DNA of 64,000 nt from Barnesiella sp. An22 (GTDB lineage: Bacteria; Bacteroidota; Bacteroidia; Bacteroidales; Barnesiellaceae). Made by a program: the position numbers and the translations under genes. Numbering within the stretch: the stretch's first letter is position 1; each line of letters starts with the position of its first letter. Shown here one piece after another: positions 17,672 through 26,762 of the stretch. The notes under the pieces were generated by a model that saw only the letters and a program-made list of their open reading frames with translations, was not told the origin of the DNA and made no database searches. The DNA is taken from the NCBI RefSeq assembly GCF_002159975.1, contig NZ_NFJR01000013.1:21559-85558 (forward strand). Direction: 5' to 3'.

Positions 17672-18688
17672 ATGGAAGAACAAAAGGAATATACGGCAAA
17701 AGATTATAAGAGCGATCAGTATGTGCGCTGGTGTCCCGGTTGCGGAGACCACTCGATCGTGAACGTGCTGCAGAAAGCCATGGCCACGCTGGGCATACCG
17801 CCCCACAAGACCGTAGTGGTTTCGGGTATCGGCTGCTCGTCGCGTCTGCCCTACTACATGAATACCTACGGGTTCCACACCATTCACGGCCGTGCCGCTG
17901 CCATCGCTACCGGCGTGAAGACGGCCAACCCCGACCTGACCGTATGGCAGATTTCGGGCGATGGCGACTGCCTGGCTATCGGCGGTAATCACTTCATCCA
18001 CTCGGTGCGCCGGAATGTCGACATCAACGTGGTGCTGATGAACAACAAGATCTACGGCCTTACCAAGGGGCAGTATTCGCCCACGAGCGACCGTGGTTTT
18101 GTGACCAAGTCGTCGCCCTACGGCACGGTAGAAGACCCCTTCATCCCGGCCGAGCTCGTGTTTGGTGCCCGCGGTACCTTCTTTGCCCGTTCGCTCGACG
18201 TAGAGCTGTCGGTTTCGCAGGAGGTGCTGGTCGAGGCTGCCCGCCACAAGGGAACCTCGGTGGTAGAGTTGTTGCAAAACTGCGTCATCTTCAACAACAA
18301 CATCCACAGCTATGTGGCCGACAAGGAGTTCCGGGCCGACCGCACCATCCATCTGCGCCATGGCGAGAAGATGATTTTCGGCAAGGACCACAACCGAGGT
18401 CTCGTGCTCGACGGTTACAAGCTCAAGGCGGTGACCATCGGCGAGAACGGTGTGACACTCGACGACATTCTGGTACACGATGCCAAGTCGCCCGACAACT
18501 TCATGCACCAGAGTCTGGCCATGATGGACGGTCACGAACTGCCGCTGGCCATCGGCGTGATACGCAATGTCGAGGCTCCGGCCTACGACCAGGAGGTGGC
18601 CCGCCAGGTGAAAGAGGTAACCGGCAAGGTGCCTTACCATTCGCTGCGTGAGTTCCTGTTGAACGGAGAGACCTGGGAGGTAAAGTAA
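17672..18688 (+). CDS. korB: 2-oxoacid:ferredoxin oxidoreductase, beta subunit
   Basis: This is the TPP-binding beta subunit partner of the preceding gene, 338 residues. It has WCPGCGDHSIVNVL near the N-terminus and the TPP/Mg motif region SGDGDCLAIGGNHFIHSV with NVVLMNNKIYGLTKGQYSPT. Cysteines in the N-terminal region would ligate a [4Fe-4S] cluster. The short gap to korA indicates co-translation. It is the last gene of this operon. Confidence 0.92.
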   Translation: MEEQKEYTAKDYKSDQYVRWCPGCGDHSIVNVLQKAMATLGIPPHKTVVVSGIGCSSRLPYYMNTYGFHTIHGRAAAIATGVKTANPDLTVWQISGDGDCLAIGGNHFIHSVRRNVDINVVLMNNKIYGLTKGQYSPTSDRGFVTKSSPYGTVEDPFIPAELVFGARGTFFARSLDVELSVSQEVLVEAARHKGTSVVELLQNCVIFNNNIHSYVADKEFRADRTIHLRHGEKMIFGKDHNRGLVLDGYKLKAVTIGENGVTLDDILVHDAKSPDNFMHQSLAMMDGHELPLAIGVIRNVEAPAYDQEVARQVKEVTGKVPYHSLREFLLNGETWEVK

Positions 18689-18715
18689 TTGGCCCGCTCT
18701 CTGTGTAACCTATAC

Positions 18716-18759
18716 CATGGCGCTCGAAGCGGCGGTGATACCGGTCTTTGGGCGCCATG
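18716..18759 (+). terminator. Possible hairpin after korB
   Basis: An 8-bp stem (18716-18723 with 18752-18759) encloses a 28-nt loop between korB and purN. There is no strong T run. It may end the korAB transcript. Confidence 0.3.
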
Positions 18760-18794
18760 TCTGTTTGTAAACCTGTGATAAAAAGAATTGTGTC

Positions 18795-19373
18795 ATGTCT
18801 CAAAAGAAACGTCTTGCTATATTTGCCAGCGGCACCGGTACCAACTTCGAGGCGATTGTAACGGCCTGCGAGTCGGGCCGTATTCCGGCCGAGGTGGTTC
18901 TGCTGGTTTGCGACAAGCCGGCGGCTGCCGTAGTCGAACTGGCCGCCCGTCACGGGGTGGAGACCTTTGCCTTCCAACCCAAATCCTACCCCTCGAAAGC
19001 CGATATGGAGGGTGCCATTGCCGACCGTCTCGACAAGGCCGGTGTCGACCTGGTGTGTCTGGCCGGTTACATGCGCATCGTGGCCGACACGCTGCTGTCG
19101 CGCTACGGTGGTCGCATCATCAACATACACCCCTCGTTGCTGCCGGCATTCCCCGGGGCCCGGGCCGTCGAGCAGGCTTTGAACTATGGGGTGAAGGTCT
19201 TTGGCGTGACCATTCACTACGTGGACCAGACGGTCGACGGCGGGCGCATCATTGCCCAGCGTGCCGTTCCCTACGAGGGGCACGACCTCGACGAGCTCTT
19301 CACGCTGGTCCATGCGGCCGAGCACGAGCTCTATCCGGCCACAGTAGCGCGTTTGCTGGCCGGTGAGGTATAA
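18795..19373 (+). CDS. purN: Phosphoribosylglycinamide formyltransferase (GART)
   Basis: PurN transfers a formyl group from 10-formyl-THF to GAR in purine synthesis. The 192-residue protein has the N-terminal loop FASGTGTNFEAIV, the folate-site region LAGYMRI, the catalytic NIHPSLLPAFPG (Asn and His) and GVTIHYVDQTVDGGRIIAQ with the catalytic Asp. Length matches the family. It is followed by a strong hairpin and then convergent mrp. Confidence 0.96.
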   Translation: MSQKKRLAIFASGTGTNFEAIVTACESGRIPAEVVLLVCDKPAAAVVELAARHGVETFAFQPKSYPSKADMEGAIADRLDKAGVDLVCLAGYMRIVADTLLSRYGGRIINIHPSLLPAFPGARAVEQALNYGVKVFGVTIHYVDQTVDGGRIIAQRAVPYEGHDLDELFTLVHAAEHELYPATVARLLAGEV

Positions 19374-19399
19374 CCCTCCAAAACGAAATAAAAAGAGCG

Positions 19400-19433
19400 A
19401 GAGCCGCTGCGAAGCATGTTTCGCGGCGGCTCT
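19400..19433. terminator. Bidirectional terminator, purN and mrp
   Basis: A 14-bp stem with one G-U pair (arms 19400-19413 and 19420-19433) and a 6-nt loop. Read on the minus strand it is followed by a T-rich stretch (the A run at 19391-19394 and its flank), so it best serves mrp. It also closes purN. Confidence 0.8.
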
Positions 19434-19468
19434 CTGCCTTATGGGAGTAACCTTGTGTGGGGGTATGT

Positions 19469-20572
19469 CTACTTGTGAACCTCTACCCGCTGGGTCGAGG
19501 GGCGGGTGGCGTTGCGCTCGTCGACAGCCTTTACTACCTCCTCGGCCAGACGTTTGAAGGCGAGCCCGGTGACCGAATCGTCGAGGGCTACGGGGTGTCC
19601 GGCATCGCCGCTTTCGCAGATGCTCTGCACGATGGGAATCTGCCCCAGCAGAGGCACGCCGGCCTCTTCGGCCAGCCGTTTGCCGCCATCCTTGCCAAAG
19701 AGGAAGTATTTGTTCTCGGGTAGTTCGGCCGGGGTGAACCAGCTCATGTTCTCGACCAGACCCAGAATGGGCACATTCACCTTGTCGCCGGTGAACATGC
19801 TGATGCCTTTGCGGGCATCGGCCAGAGCCACCTCCTGCGGGGTGGTGACCACGATGGCCCCGGTGATGGCGAGAGTCTGTACCAGGGTGAGGTGTATGTC
19901 GCTGGTGCCCGGCGGCAGGTCGAGCACGAAGTAGTCGAGGTCGCCCCAGGCGGCATCGGTGATGAGTTGCTTCAGGGCGTTGCTGGCCATGCCGCCCCGC
20001 CACAATACGGCGTCGTTCTTGCGCACGAAGAAGCCGATGGAGAGAATCTTCACCCCGTATCGTTCGACGGGCAGAATGAGGTCACGGCCGCCGATATTCT
20101 CGGTGTAGACGTCGGTATCTTCGATGTCGAACATCGTGGGGGCCGAGGGGCCGAAGATGTCGGCGTCGAGCAGACCCACCTTGTAGCCCAGGCGAGCCAG
20201 TGCTACGGCCAGGTTCGAGGCGATGGTCGACTTGCCCACGCCGCCTTTGCCCGACGACACGGCGATGATGTTCTTCACGCCGGGGAGCGGGTTCTCGGGG
20301 TTGGGGCGGGCCACCTGTTTGCTCTTGACGTTGATGTTGCCCTTGATGTCGACATCGGGGCTGATGAAGGTGAGGATAGCCGTTTCGGCCGCCTTCACGA
20401 CCGAACGGATGAAGGGGTCGTTGGGCTTCTCGAAGATGATGGAGAAGCTCACCTTGTTGCCGTCGATGCGGATGTCGTCCTCGATCATGCCGTTGGCGAC
20501 GAGGTCTTTTCCGTTGCCGGGATAACGCACTTTGGCCAGTGCGTCGAGTATCAGTTTAGGATATAGCTGCAT
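19469..20572 (-). CDS. Mrp/NBP35-family P-loop ATPase, iron-sulfur cluster carrier
   Basis: This is a cytoplasmic ATPase thought to bind and deliver Fe-S clusters. From the chosen start (20572, [15 protein letters not shown]) it is 367 residues. It has an N-terminal MIP18/DUF59 domain (about 1-90) and then the deviant Walker [20 protein letters not shown] and [15 protein letters not shown]. The frame is open further upstream into trmB, but that extension overlaps trmB. The MQLYP start matches the family and leaves a 10-nt gap after the trmB stop. The two genes probably form an operon. Confidence 0.93.
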   Translation of the reverse strand: MQLYPKLILDALAKVRYPGNGKDLVANGMIEDDIRIDGNKVSFSIIFEKPNDPFIRSVVKAAETAILTFISPDVDIKGNINVKSKQVARPNPENPLPGVKNIIAVSSGKGGVGKSTIASNLAVALARLGYKVGLLDADIFGPSAPTMFDIEDTDVYTENIGGRDLILPVERYGVKILSIGFFVRKNDAVLWRGGMASNALKQLITDAAWGDLDYFVLDLPPGTSDIHLTLVQTLAITGAIVVTTPQEVALADARKGISMFTGDKVNVPILGLVENMSWFTPAELPENKYFLFGKDGGKRLAEEAGVPLLGQIPIVQSICESGDAGHPVALDDSVTGLAFKRLAEEVVKAVDERNATRPSTQRVEVHK

Positions 20573-20582
20573 GATATATAAG

Positions 20583-21359
20583 TTATTTTGTTGTCGTATC
20601 GTCTTGACTGCTCTGCTTGCCGCTGCGTTTTCCCCGGTTGAAACTCCGGTAGGTGTCGTAGGGAATATCAACGTCGGGCTCGACAAATTGTTCGCGCGGC
20701 TGGCATACGAACCGGATGTACTTGATGTTCATGCCCCGCTCGAGCCACTGTTGCTCGTAGAAGGTCTTTATCTCGAGAATGTCGTCGGCGATGCCCGAGT
20801 GGTAGAGGTCGTCGGTAGCCACCTGCACGGGGTAGCCGTTGGCCTTCACCATTTCGCAGGTGTAGGTATACATGAAGGGGCTGTCGCTCTTGAGGTGGAT
20901 GAGCCCGTCGGGGGTGAGTATCTGCTGGTAGAGCGCCATGAAGCGGGTCGAGGTGAGCCGCTTGCGCACCTTCTTCATCTGCGGGTCGGGGAAGGTAATC
21001 CAGATTTCCGACACCTCGCCCGGGCCGAAGAAGCGGTCGATCAGCTCGATGTTGGTCCGCAGGAAGGCTACATTCTTTATCCCCTCCTCGAGCGCCTGTT
21101 TGGCACCGCTCCACATGCGGGCCCCCTTGATGTCGATGCCGATAAAGTTCTTTTGCGGAAAGCGACGGGCCAGCCCTACGGCATATTCGCCCTTGCCGCA
21201 ACCCAGCTCGAGCACGATGGGGTTGTCGTTCTTGAAGAAGGTTTCGCCCCATTTGCCCTGCATTTCGAATCCTTTCTCCTGCAACAGGCCGAAGGGGTAT
21301 TGGAACACGTGGGGGTATCCCTGCAGATCGTCGAATTTTTTCAGTTTATTTTTTCCCAT
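20583..21359 (-). CDS. trmB: tRNA (guanine-N7-)-methyltransferase TrmB
   Basis: TrmB methylates G46 of tRNA using SAM. The 258-residue protein has the SAM-binding loop [28 protein letters not shown], and the family signature [18 protein letters not shown]. Length is slightly above the bacterial average because of the N- and C-terminal extensions. It lies between the LRR protein gene (upstream, 33-nt gap) and mrp on the same strand. Confidence 0.95.
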   Translation of the reverse strand: MGKNKLKKFDDLQGYPHVFQYPFGLLQEKGFEMQGKWGETFFKNDNPIVLELGCGKGEYAVGLARRFPQKNFIGIDIKGARMWSGAKQALEEGIKNVAFLRTNIELIDRFFGPGEVSEIWITFPDPQMKKVRKRLTSTRFMALYQQILTPDGLIHLKSDSPFMYTYTCEMVKANGYPVQVATDDLYHSGIADDILEIKTFYEQQWLERGMNIKYIRFVCQPREQFVEPDVDIPYDTYRSFNRGKRSGKQSSQDDTTTK

Positions 21360-21392
21360 AGTCGAAATTTCATCTTTGTTCCTGGCGGTCGA

Positions 21393-22892
21393 TTACCGGT
21401 TTCGTCCCACCTTCAGGTGGCGGTACTCTCCCGATTGCATTTGTATGGACAGGACAAATATCGGTCCTGTGTATGAGCGGGTGTCGATGGCCCACTCGTA
21501 GGTCTCGCCCTCCTCCCGGTGTACAACGCGCCCGTCGAGGGTGTAGAGGGCGATTTGTCGCATGGGGTCGGAGGCTTTGACCCGGAGTATTTCGTGTTCG
21601 AAATAGACTTGCAAGGTGTGGTCGTCGGCTATCTCTTCCCGGTTGGAGAAGTGCCTGATGTCGAACTCCTGCCACTGCGGAGCGTTGCGGTAGAGCTCTA
21701 TGCTCTCGTCGGGAGCTCCCAGCGCGCAGTCGGCTTGCTGCACGTTGAGGAATACCTCCTCGCCCAGTGCCGGGGGCTCGGTGGGGTAGGCCATGACGGC
21801 GGCCAGGCGGGTACAGCTGTCGAAGGCGTGGTCGCCGATGTAGGTGACGGTCGAGGGTATCGTGGCCGAGTAGAGTTGTCGCATGCCGTAGAAGGGCCAC
21901 CGGCCTATCCGCTCGAGCCCTTCGGGCAGGAACGAGAGGTGTTCCATCCGGCTGCATCCGGCAAAGGCATAGTCGGCTATCTCGCGCAGTCGGGTAGGTA
22001 GCGTGCAGTCGAGCAGCGAGGTGCAGTAGTAGAAGGCCCCTTCGCCAATTTCTTCAGTCATGGCTGGGGTATGCAGCGATGTGAGGCTTGTACAGTGGTC
22101 GAAGGCATAGGCCGGAATCGAGGTGAGCAGGATACGCTTCATATCGACCTGCGAGAGCGAGGTGCAGTAGGCGAAGCAACCTTCACCCAGCGATTGCAGC
22201 GCTGCGGGCAGGGCGATGGCCGTGAGGGCCGGGCAGCCGGCAAAGCAACGGTCGCCAATGGTTTGCAGCGAAGCTGGTAAGGCGATAGCCGCCAGGCGGG
22301 TACAGCCGGCGAAGGCGTTGGCTCCGATGGACTTTAGCGGAGCGCTTTCGAGGTTCAGTTCGGTATAGGCGGTGCATCCGGCAAAACTGTATTCGCCGAT
22401 GCTGCGCAACGTGGCAGGCAGCGGGGTGTCGAGTGCCGGGCAGCCCGAGAAAGCCAGGTCGCCGATGCTGCGCAACTGCTCGCCCCAGACGATGGTGGTG
22501 AGGGCCGGGCATCCGGCAAAGGCGGCCTCGCCGATGACTTGTGTGCCTTTTGGTAGTTTTACCATCGTCAGTTTCTGGAATCCGAGAAAGGTGTGCGCCG
22601 GCAGGGTGTGCGCTTCGAAACGCGCCTGGTTGCCCAGATAGGTATCGCGGCTTTCGTAGGCGGCAATCGTGCAGCCCTCCAGGTCGATGAGGTTCAGGTT
22701 GGTGAGCGAGTCGCCCATGTAGGCGAAATCGCGGGCATCGAGTGTGCCCGTGACGGTCAGTTGGGTGACCGACTCGCCGGAGGTCGGGATATGACTTTGC
22801 AGCTCGCCCTCCTCGGTGTGGCAGGTGTAGGAAGCCGCCAGCACGCTGTGGCCGGAGAACAGTAGTAAAGCGATGTATAGCATCTGTTTCAT
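21393..22892 (-). CDS. BspA-type leucine-rich-repeat surface protein with T9SS-like tail
   Basis: This is a secreted or surface protein of 499 residues. A signal peptide ends near SVLAASY. From about residue 80 to 400 it carries tandem LRR_5 (BspA/Treponema-type) repeats of about 23 residues with the recurring pattern IGxxAFAGCxxLxxIxLPxxL (for example SIGANAFAGCTRLAAIALPA). The last roughly 75 residues resemble a type IX sorting domain (IALYTLDGRVVHREEGE, ending YRHLKVGRNR). BspA-like proteins bind host matrix proteins in some oral species; binding here is only an inference. Confidence 0.85.
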   Translation of the reverse strand: MKQMLYIALLLFSGHSVLAASYTCHTEEGELQSHIPTSGESVTQLTVTGTLDARDFAYMGDSLTNLNLIDLEGCTIAAYESRDTYLGNQARFEAHTLPAHTFLGFQKLTMVKLPKGTQVIGEAAFAGCPALTTIVWGEQLRSIGDLAFSGCPALDTPLPATLRSIGEYSFAGCTAYTELNLESAPLKSIGANAFAGCTRLAAIALPASLQTIGDRCFAGCPALTAIALPAALQSLGEGCFAYCTSLSQVDMKRILLTSIPAYAFDHCTSLTSLHTPAMTEEIGEGAFYYCTSLLDCTLPTRLREIADYAFAGCSRMEHLSFLPEGLERIGRWPFYGMRQLYSATIPSTVTYIGDHAFDSCTRLAAVMAYPTEPPALGEEVFLNVQQADCALGAPDESIELYRNAPQWQEFDIRHFSNREEIADDHTLQVYFEHEILRVKASDPMRQIALYTLDGRVVHREEGETYEWAIDTRSYTGPIFVLSIQMQSGEYRHLKVGRNR

Positions 22893-22922
22893 TCCTGATA
22901 TAAACCTCTCGTCATTCGGGCG

Positions 22923-22930
22923 TAAAGATA
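22923..22930 (-). promoter_or_regulatory. Possible -7 box of the LRR protein gene
   Basis: Read on the minus strand this is TATCTTTA, close to TAnnTTTG, about 30 nt before the start codon. No clear -33 was found. The rest of 22893-23102 shows no gene. Confidence 0.4.
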
Positions 22931-23102
22931 CTAAAAGATGAGGGTCTGGACAAATAGGGACGCACAGTTTTCAATTTTGGCTATGCTGCCCCGTCCCTCT
23001 GTCTGCTGTAAAAGAGTGGGTAAAATAGGGTTCCCCGGTGTAGTGCTTCGTAGCGTTGCCGGTGTGTGGCAGGCCGTTCACTCCCCCGGGGGGATGGCAG
23101 GG

Positions 23103-23450
23103 CTACTCCTGGGTGAGGCGATAGCGGGCGCCGTGGTCGAGGATGAAGTTGAGTATCTCCTGGAACAGAGCTTCGACCTCCGACGGTACCGCCAGATTGG
23201 AGGTGTCGCCATACCTGTCGAACAGGGCCTGGGGTAGAGCCTCGGCGGTGATGTGCAGATGTTTGGCCAGGGTAGCAGCCTCGTCCCGGTCGAGTGTGGC
23301 AAACGTCTTGCTCTCTCGGTCCGGGTCGTCATAGTCGGTAAATTCCAGCTGGATAACCAGCTCCTGCCGTGCACCCTCCCACACGGTAATCGACGACCAT
23401 ATCTCGAGGTCGTCGTGCGATTCCACGATTACTTGTTTCAAGGTCAGCAT
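23103..23450 (-). CDS. Hypothetical protein, 115 residues
   Basis: This is a small acidic cytoplasmic protein with no signal peptide or membrane segment and no recognised motif. It begins MLTLKQVIVESHDDLEIWSS and contains FTDYDDPDRESKTFATLDRDEAATLAK. It lies 56 nt downstream of the S24 repressor on the same strand, so it may be co-transcribed with it and share its regulation. No function can be assigned. Confidence 0.6.
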   Translation of the reverse strand: MLTLKQVIVESHDDLEIWSSITVWEGARQELVIQLEFTDYDDPDRESKTFATLDRDEAATLAKHLHITAEALPQALFDRYGDTSNLAVPSEVEALFQEILNFILDHGARYRLTQE

Positions 23451-23506
23451 ATTTCTCGGTAATGTTTCGTTGGCGTTGATATTGGTATTTTTTTCTTTAC
23501 TGCATC

Positions 23507-24211
23507 TTATATGCGATTGTCGATGCGTATGATATTCTCGACGATGAAGAGGTCGCAGATGTCGCGCTTCTCGATTTCGATGTCGTCATATTCTTTGTTT
23601 TCGCTGCGCAGGATTACCCGTTCGGGGTTCTCGTGCTTGCGCACATACTTGACCATGCGGTAGTCTTCGAGCAGTACGACGTAGATTTGGCCCCAAAAGA
23701 TGAGGTTGGGGTTTTTGATTTCGCGGATGGCTATCATGTCGCCGTTGTTGATGACCGGTTTCATGCTGTCGCCGCTCACCTTGACGATGCTGCAGTCGGG
23801 GTTGATGAATGGGACGTCGATGCTGCCGATGACCAGGTCGTCGGTAAACATGCGGTCACGCCCCAAGTTGCCGGCTGTGACGTCGAGCCCGTATACCTTG
23901 GCGCCATTGCGCACCTCGGGTACGATGGCTCCCGAGGGGAGGGTGAGGGTGCGTATGTGGTTGTGCCCGTCGTTGGTTGTAGAGCTGGTCGAGGCGTACA
24001 TGGGGCCGTTGCCCGAGCAGAGCCACTCCTTCGAGACGCCCAGTTCGACTACGATTTTGTTGATGAGCGAGTCGCTGATGGGTAATTTGCCGGTCAGGTG
24101 CTTCGAAAAGTTGGAAGCATCGATGGCAATGCGTTTGGCAAACTCCGACTGGGTGATTCCCTGGTCGTCTATTAACGCTTTGATTCTGATAATTTTATCG
24201 TCGTTGCTCAT
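23507..24211 (-). CDS. LexA/CI-like repressor (HTH plus S24 peptidase)
   Basis: This 234-residue regulator has an N-terminal XRE-type helix-turn-helix (about 5-60: ITQSEFAKRIAIDASNFSKH) and a C-terminal S24 self-cleavage domain. The serine is S149 in VSGDSMKPV and the lysine is K188 in MVKYVRK. A V-T-A-G at 111-114 (A113-G114) is a candidate autocleavage site of the LexA/CI kind. Such repressors lose DNA binding on RecA-stimulated cleavage after DNA damage. It faces a small plus-strand gene across a region with palindromes. No other phage genes are seen nearby. Confidence 0.87.
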   Translation of the reverse strand: MSNDDKIIRIKALIDDQGITQSEFAKRIAIDASNFSKHLTGKLPISDSLINKIVVELGVSKEWLCSGNGPMYASTSSTTNDGHNHIRTLTLPSGAIVPEVRNGAKVYGLDVTAGNLGRDRMFTDDLVIGSIDVPFINPDCSIVKVSGDSMKPVINNGDMIAIREIKNPNLIFWGQIYVVLLEDYRMVKYVRKHENPERVILRSENKEYDDIEIEKRDICDLFIVENIIRIDNRI

Positions 24212-24230
24212 GGCCGTATAAAATTTATAT

Positions 24231-24242
24231 GGTAAAATTACC
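24231..24242. promoter_or_regulatory. Operator-like palindrome 1 (GGTAAAATTACC)
   Basis: Arms GGTAA and TTACC with a 2-nt centre, 20 nt upstream of the S24 repressor start codon. It shares the GGTA...TTACC pattern with two other sites in this intergenic region. Confidence 0.55.
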
Positions 24243-24250
24243 TTTAATAA

Positions 24251-24282
24251 TTTGCATAATGCGATTTTGAGTTGTATATTTG
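24251..24282 (+). promoter_or_regulatory. Plus-strand promoter toward the 106-residue gene
   Basis: TTTG at 24251-24254 and TATATTTG at 24275-24282 are separated by 20 nt, a good Bacteroidales promoter. The expected start falls inside the palindrome at 24283-24300. Confidence 0.65.
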
Positions 24283-24300
24283 TGTGGTATTATTACCACA
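24283..24300. promoter_or_regulatory. Operator-like palindrome 2 between divergent -7 boxes
   Basis: Arms TGTGGTA and TACCACA (7 bp each) flank TTAT. It sits between the plus-strand -7 (24275-24282) and a minus-strand -7 (24303-24310), so a bound repressor would block both starts. Confidence 0.65.
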
Positions 24301-24302
24301 TA

Positions 24303-24310
24303 CAAAGGTA
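24303..24310 (-). promoter_or_regulatory. Minus-strand -7 box of the S24 repressor
   Basis: Read on the minus strand this is TACCTTTG, a perfect TAnnTTTG match. It lies about 90 nt upstream of the repressor start codon. The -33 is unclear. Confidence 0.55.
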
Positions 24311-24364
24311 GAAACTTTTTTTGAATAAACGAAATAATAGGCTAATAATTAACATATTTGATAA

Positions 24365-24463
24365 CACTCTGCCGGGGTATATTACCTATGTAATTTATAA
24401 ACAGAGGGAAGAGATACACGGGCAAAACAGGTAAAAGCAGTGTGAATATACCCTGGCAGAGTG
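24365..24463. repeat. 19-bp inverted repeat, 61-nt spacer, overlapping operator-like site 3
   Basis: Arms 24365-24383 and 24445-24463 are complementary at 18 of 19 positions. The left arm overlaps a third GGTA...TTACC site (24376-24386). The structure lies in the leader of the plus-strand gene at 24490, ending 26 nt before its start. It could be a long-loop hairpin, a paired binding site or the termini of a small element. Confidence 0.75.
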
Positions 24464-24489
24464 GCGTCGAAGGAAAGGAGCAAGCAACA

Positions 24490-24810
24490 ATGAAGACAAT
24501 CGAATGGGAAGCACCGGCTTTGGCAGCCTTGGCAGCATCGCACTGGCTGGTGGCTTACGAGCGCGACGAGACACCGCGCAAGCGGGTACGGCACGAGGCC
24601 GAAATCGAGTTTGACGGCGTGGCCTACATGCTGATGTGTGAGATTGGGCTGACCGAGCGAGAGCATCGGGCGGTATCGATGATTTGCGGCATCGAGCCGC
24701 AGTACACCGATATGCCGGTGCGGGTAACCGGCAACATGGGCAAGGCCGTGGGCGAAATACTGCCCGTGCTGAATAACTTTTTGTCGAGCTATGGTGTTGT
24801 ATATGTGTGA
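24490..24810 (+). CDS. Unknown 106-residue protein controlled by the S24 switch
   Basis: I do not recognise this protein. It is soluble, has no signal peptide, and begins MKTIEWEAPALAALAASHWL. The later part EIGLTEREHRAVSMICGI suggests helices. The ATG at 24490 is preceded by AAGGAG; an in-frame ATG at 24442 overlaps the right arm of the inverted repeat and is less likely. It is divergent from the S24 repressor and has a good promoter and operator upstream, so it may be an SOS-type induced gene or a prophage remnant. Confidence 0.6.
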   Translation: MKTIEWEAPALAALAASHWLVAYERDETPRKRVRHEAEIEFDGVAYMLMCEIGLTEREHRAVSMICGIEPQYTDMPVRVTGNMGKAVGEILPVLNNFLSSYGVVYV

Positions 24811-24900
24811 GACCGGTAAATCCGAGAGGTGTGGCGTGGCACAAAGAAGGATGCCTTCAAGGGTATATGGCGAGGGTGTACCTGTCGGATTGAGACGAAA

Positions 24901-24929
24901 AAAGCCGACCCCGATAAAGGGTCGGCTTT
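24901..24929. terminator. Terminator of gapA (also closes the 106-residue gene)
   Basis: An 11-bp perfect stem (24901-24911 with 24919-24929) and 7-nt loop. On the minus strand it is followed by a T run (A run at 24898-24903), as expected for gapA. Confidence 0.88.
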
Positions 24930-24955
24930 CTTATGTATTATCGTGTGGATAATGA

Positions 24956-25978
<1,023 letters not shown>

Positions 25979-26066
25979 TTAAGTGTTTATTGAATAAAAA
26001 TAATGTCTCGCGTTTTTTCTCTTTTCCGACCCGCTGCCTTAAAAACATTTGCTCTTGCCATATTGT

Positions 26067-26141
26067 TTAACAACCGCATGGAGTGGCGCAACTGCTCATC
26101 AGGGCAAGCAAAACCAGCAAAAAGGCAATTTTATATTTCAT
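26067..26141 (-). CDS. Tiny lipoprotein-like ORF (24 residues) upstream of gapA
   Basis: This minus-strand ORF starts MKYKIAFLLVLLALMSSC and ends six residues later. It has a basic N-terminus, a hydrophobic core and a lipobox-like LMSSC, like entericidin-type or other minimal lipoproteins. A TAnnTTTG -7 box lies just upstream. It is 100 nt upstream of gapA on the same strand. It could be a real small lipoprotein or a leader peptide; translation is not proven. Confidence 0.5.
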   Translation of the reverse strand: MKYKIAFLLVLLALMSSCATPCGC

Positions 26142-26172
26142 AATTTTATACTTTGCTCCTAAAATTGCACTG

Positions 26173-26180
26173 CAAAGGTA
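26173..26180 (-). promoter_or_regulatory. Promoter -7 box for the small ORF and gapA
   Basis: On the minus strand this reads TACCTTTG, with TTG 17 nt upstream (plus 26198-26200). It lies 31 nt before the small ORF start. Confidence 0.55.
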
Positions 26181-26290
26181 TATATTTTTTTTGAATACAA
26201 TGTATGCGAATGTGAAAATAAAAGAAAAATTTCTTTATTTGCATATCCTTGAATGTGAGTAATCTATCTGTAATACTAAAATGTACCGTT

Positions 26291-26743
26291 ATGAAAAGTT
26301 CTTTTTGGACCGACTTTAAAAACTTTGCGATGCGTGGCAACGTCATCGACTTGGCCGTGGGTGTGATTATCGGGGGGGCTTTCGGCAAAATTGTCTCTTC
26401 GCTGGTGGCCGATATTATCATGCCGCTCCTGGGTGTGCTGGTAGGGGGTGTCAACTTCACCGACCTGAAGTGGGTGCTGAAGGCGCCGCGCGAGGTCAAC
26501 GGCGTGGAACAGGCGGCCGTGACGCTTAACTACGGGAACTTCCTGCAGATGACGTTCGACTTCCTGATTATCGCCTTCTCGATTTTCCTCTTCATCAAAC
26601 TCATCACGCGGCTCACGGCCAAACGCAAGGCGCAGGCGCAAGCTCAGGCGGCTGCTACGCCGCCCGAACCTTCGGCCGAGGTGAAGCTGCTGACCGAAAT
26701 CAGAGACCTGCTCAAGGCGCAGGAGCAGTCGGGCTCGAAGTAG
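26291..26743 (+). CDS. mscL: Large-conductance mechanosensitive channel MscL
   Basis: MscL is a homopentameric inner-membrane channel that opens under hypo-osmotic stress. From the ATG at 26291 ([20 protein letters not shown]) it is 150 residues. It has the N-terminal helix, first membrane segment [20 protein letters not shown], a periplasmic loop, second segment [15 protein letters not shown] and a charged C-terminal helix. The frame is open 14 codons further upstream, but the family N-terminus fixes the start. Confidence 0.96.
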   Translation: MKSSFWTDFKNFAMRGNVIDLAVGVIIGGAFGKIVSSLVADIIMPLLGVLVGGVNFTDLKWVLKAPREVNGVEQAAVTLNYGNFLQMTFDFLIIAFSIFLFIKLITRLTAKRKAQAQAQAAATPPEPSAEVKLLTEIRDLLKAQEQSGSK

Positions 26744-26762
26744 TGTCGGGTCCCCGACGGCC

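Noticed and set aside
15785..18640. A 951-codon open frame on the minus strand
   Set aside because: It is antisense to korAB, which have clear family motifs. The antisense translation shows no domains.
20573..20686. A longer N-terminus for the Mrp protein
   Set aside because: It runs into trmB, and its sequence does not match the family start; MQLYPKL at 20572 does.
24211..24810. An integrated prophage around the S24 repressor
   Set aside because: No integrase, terminase, capsid or att repeat is seen. The flanking genes are ordinary, so at most this is a remnant or a stand-alone module.
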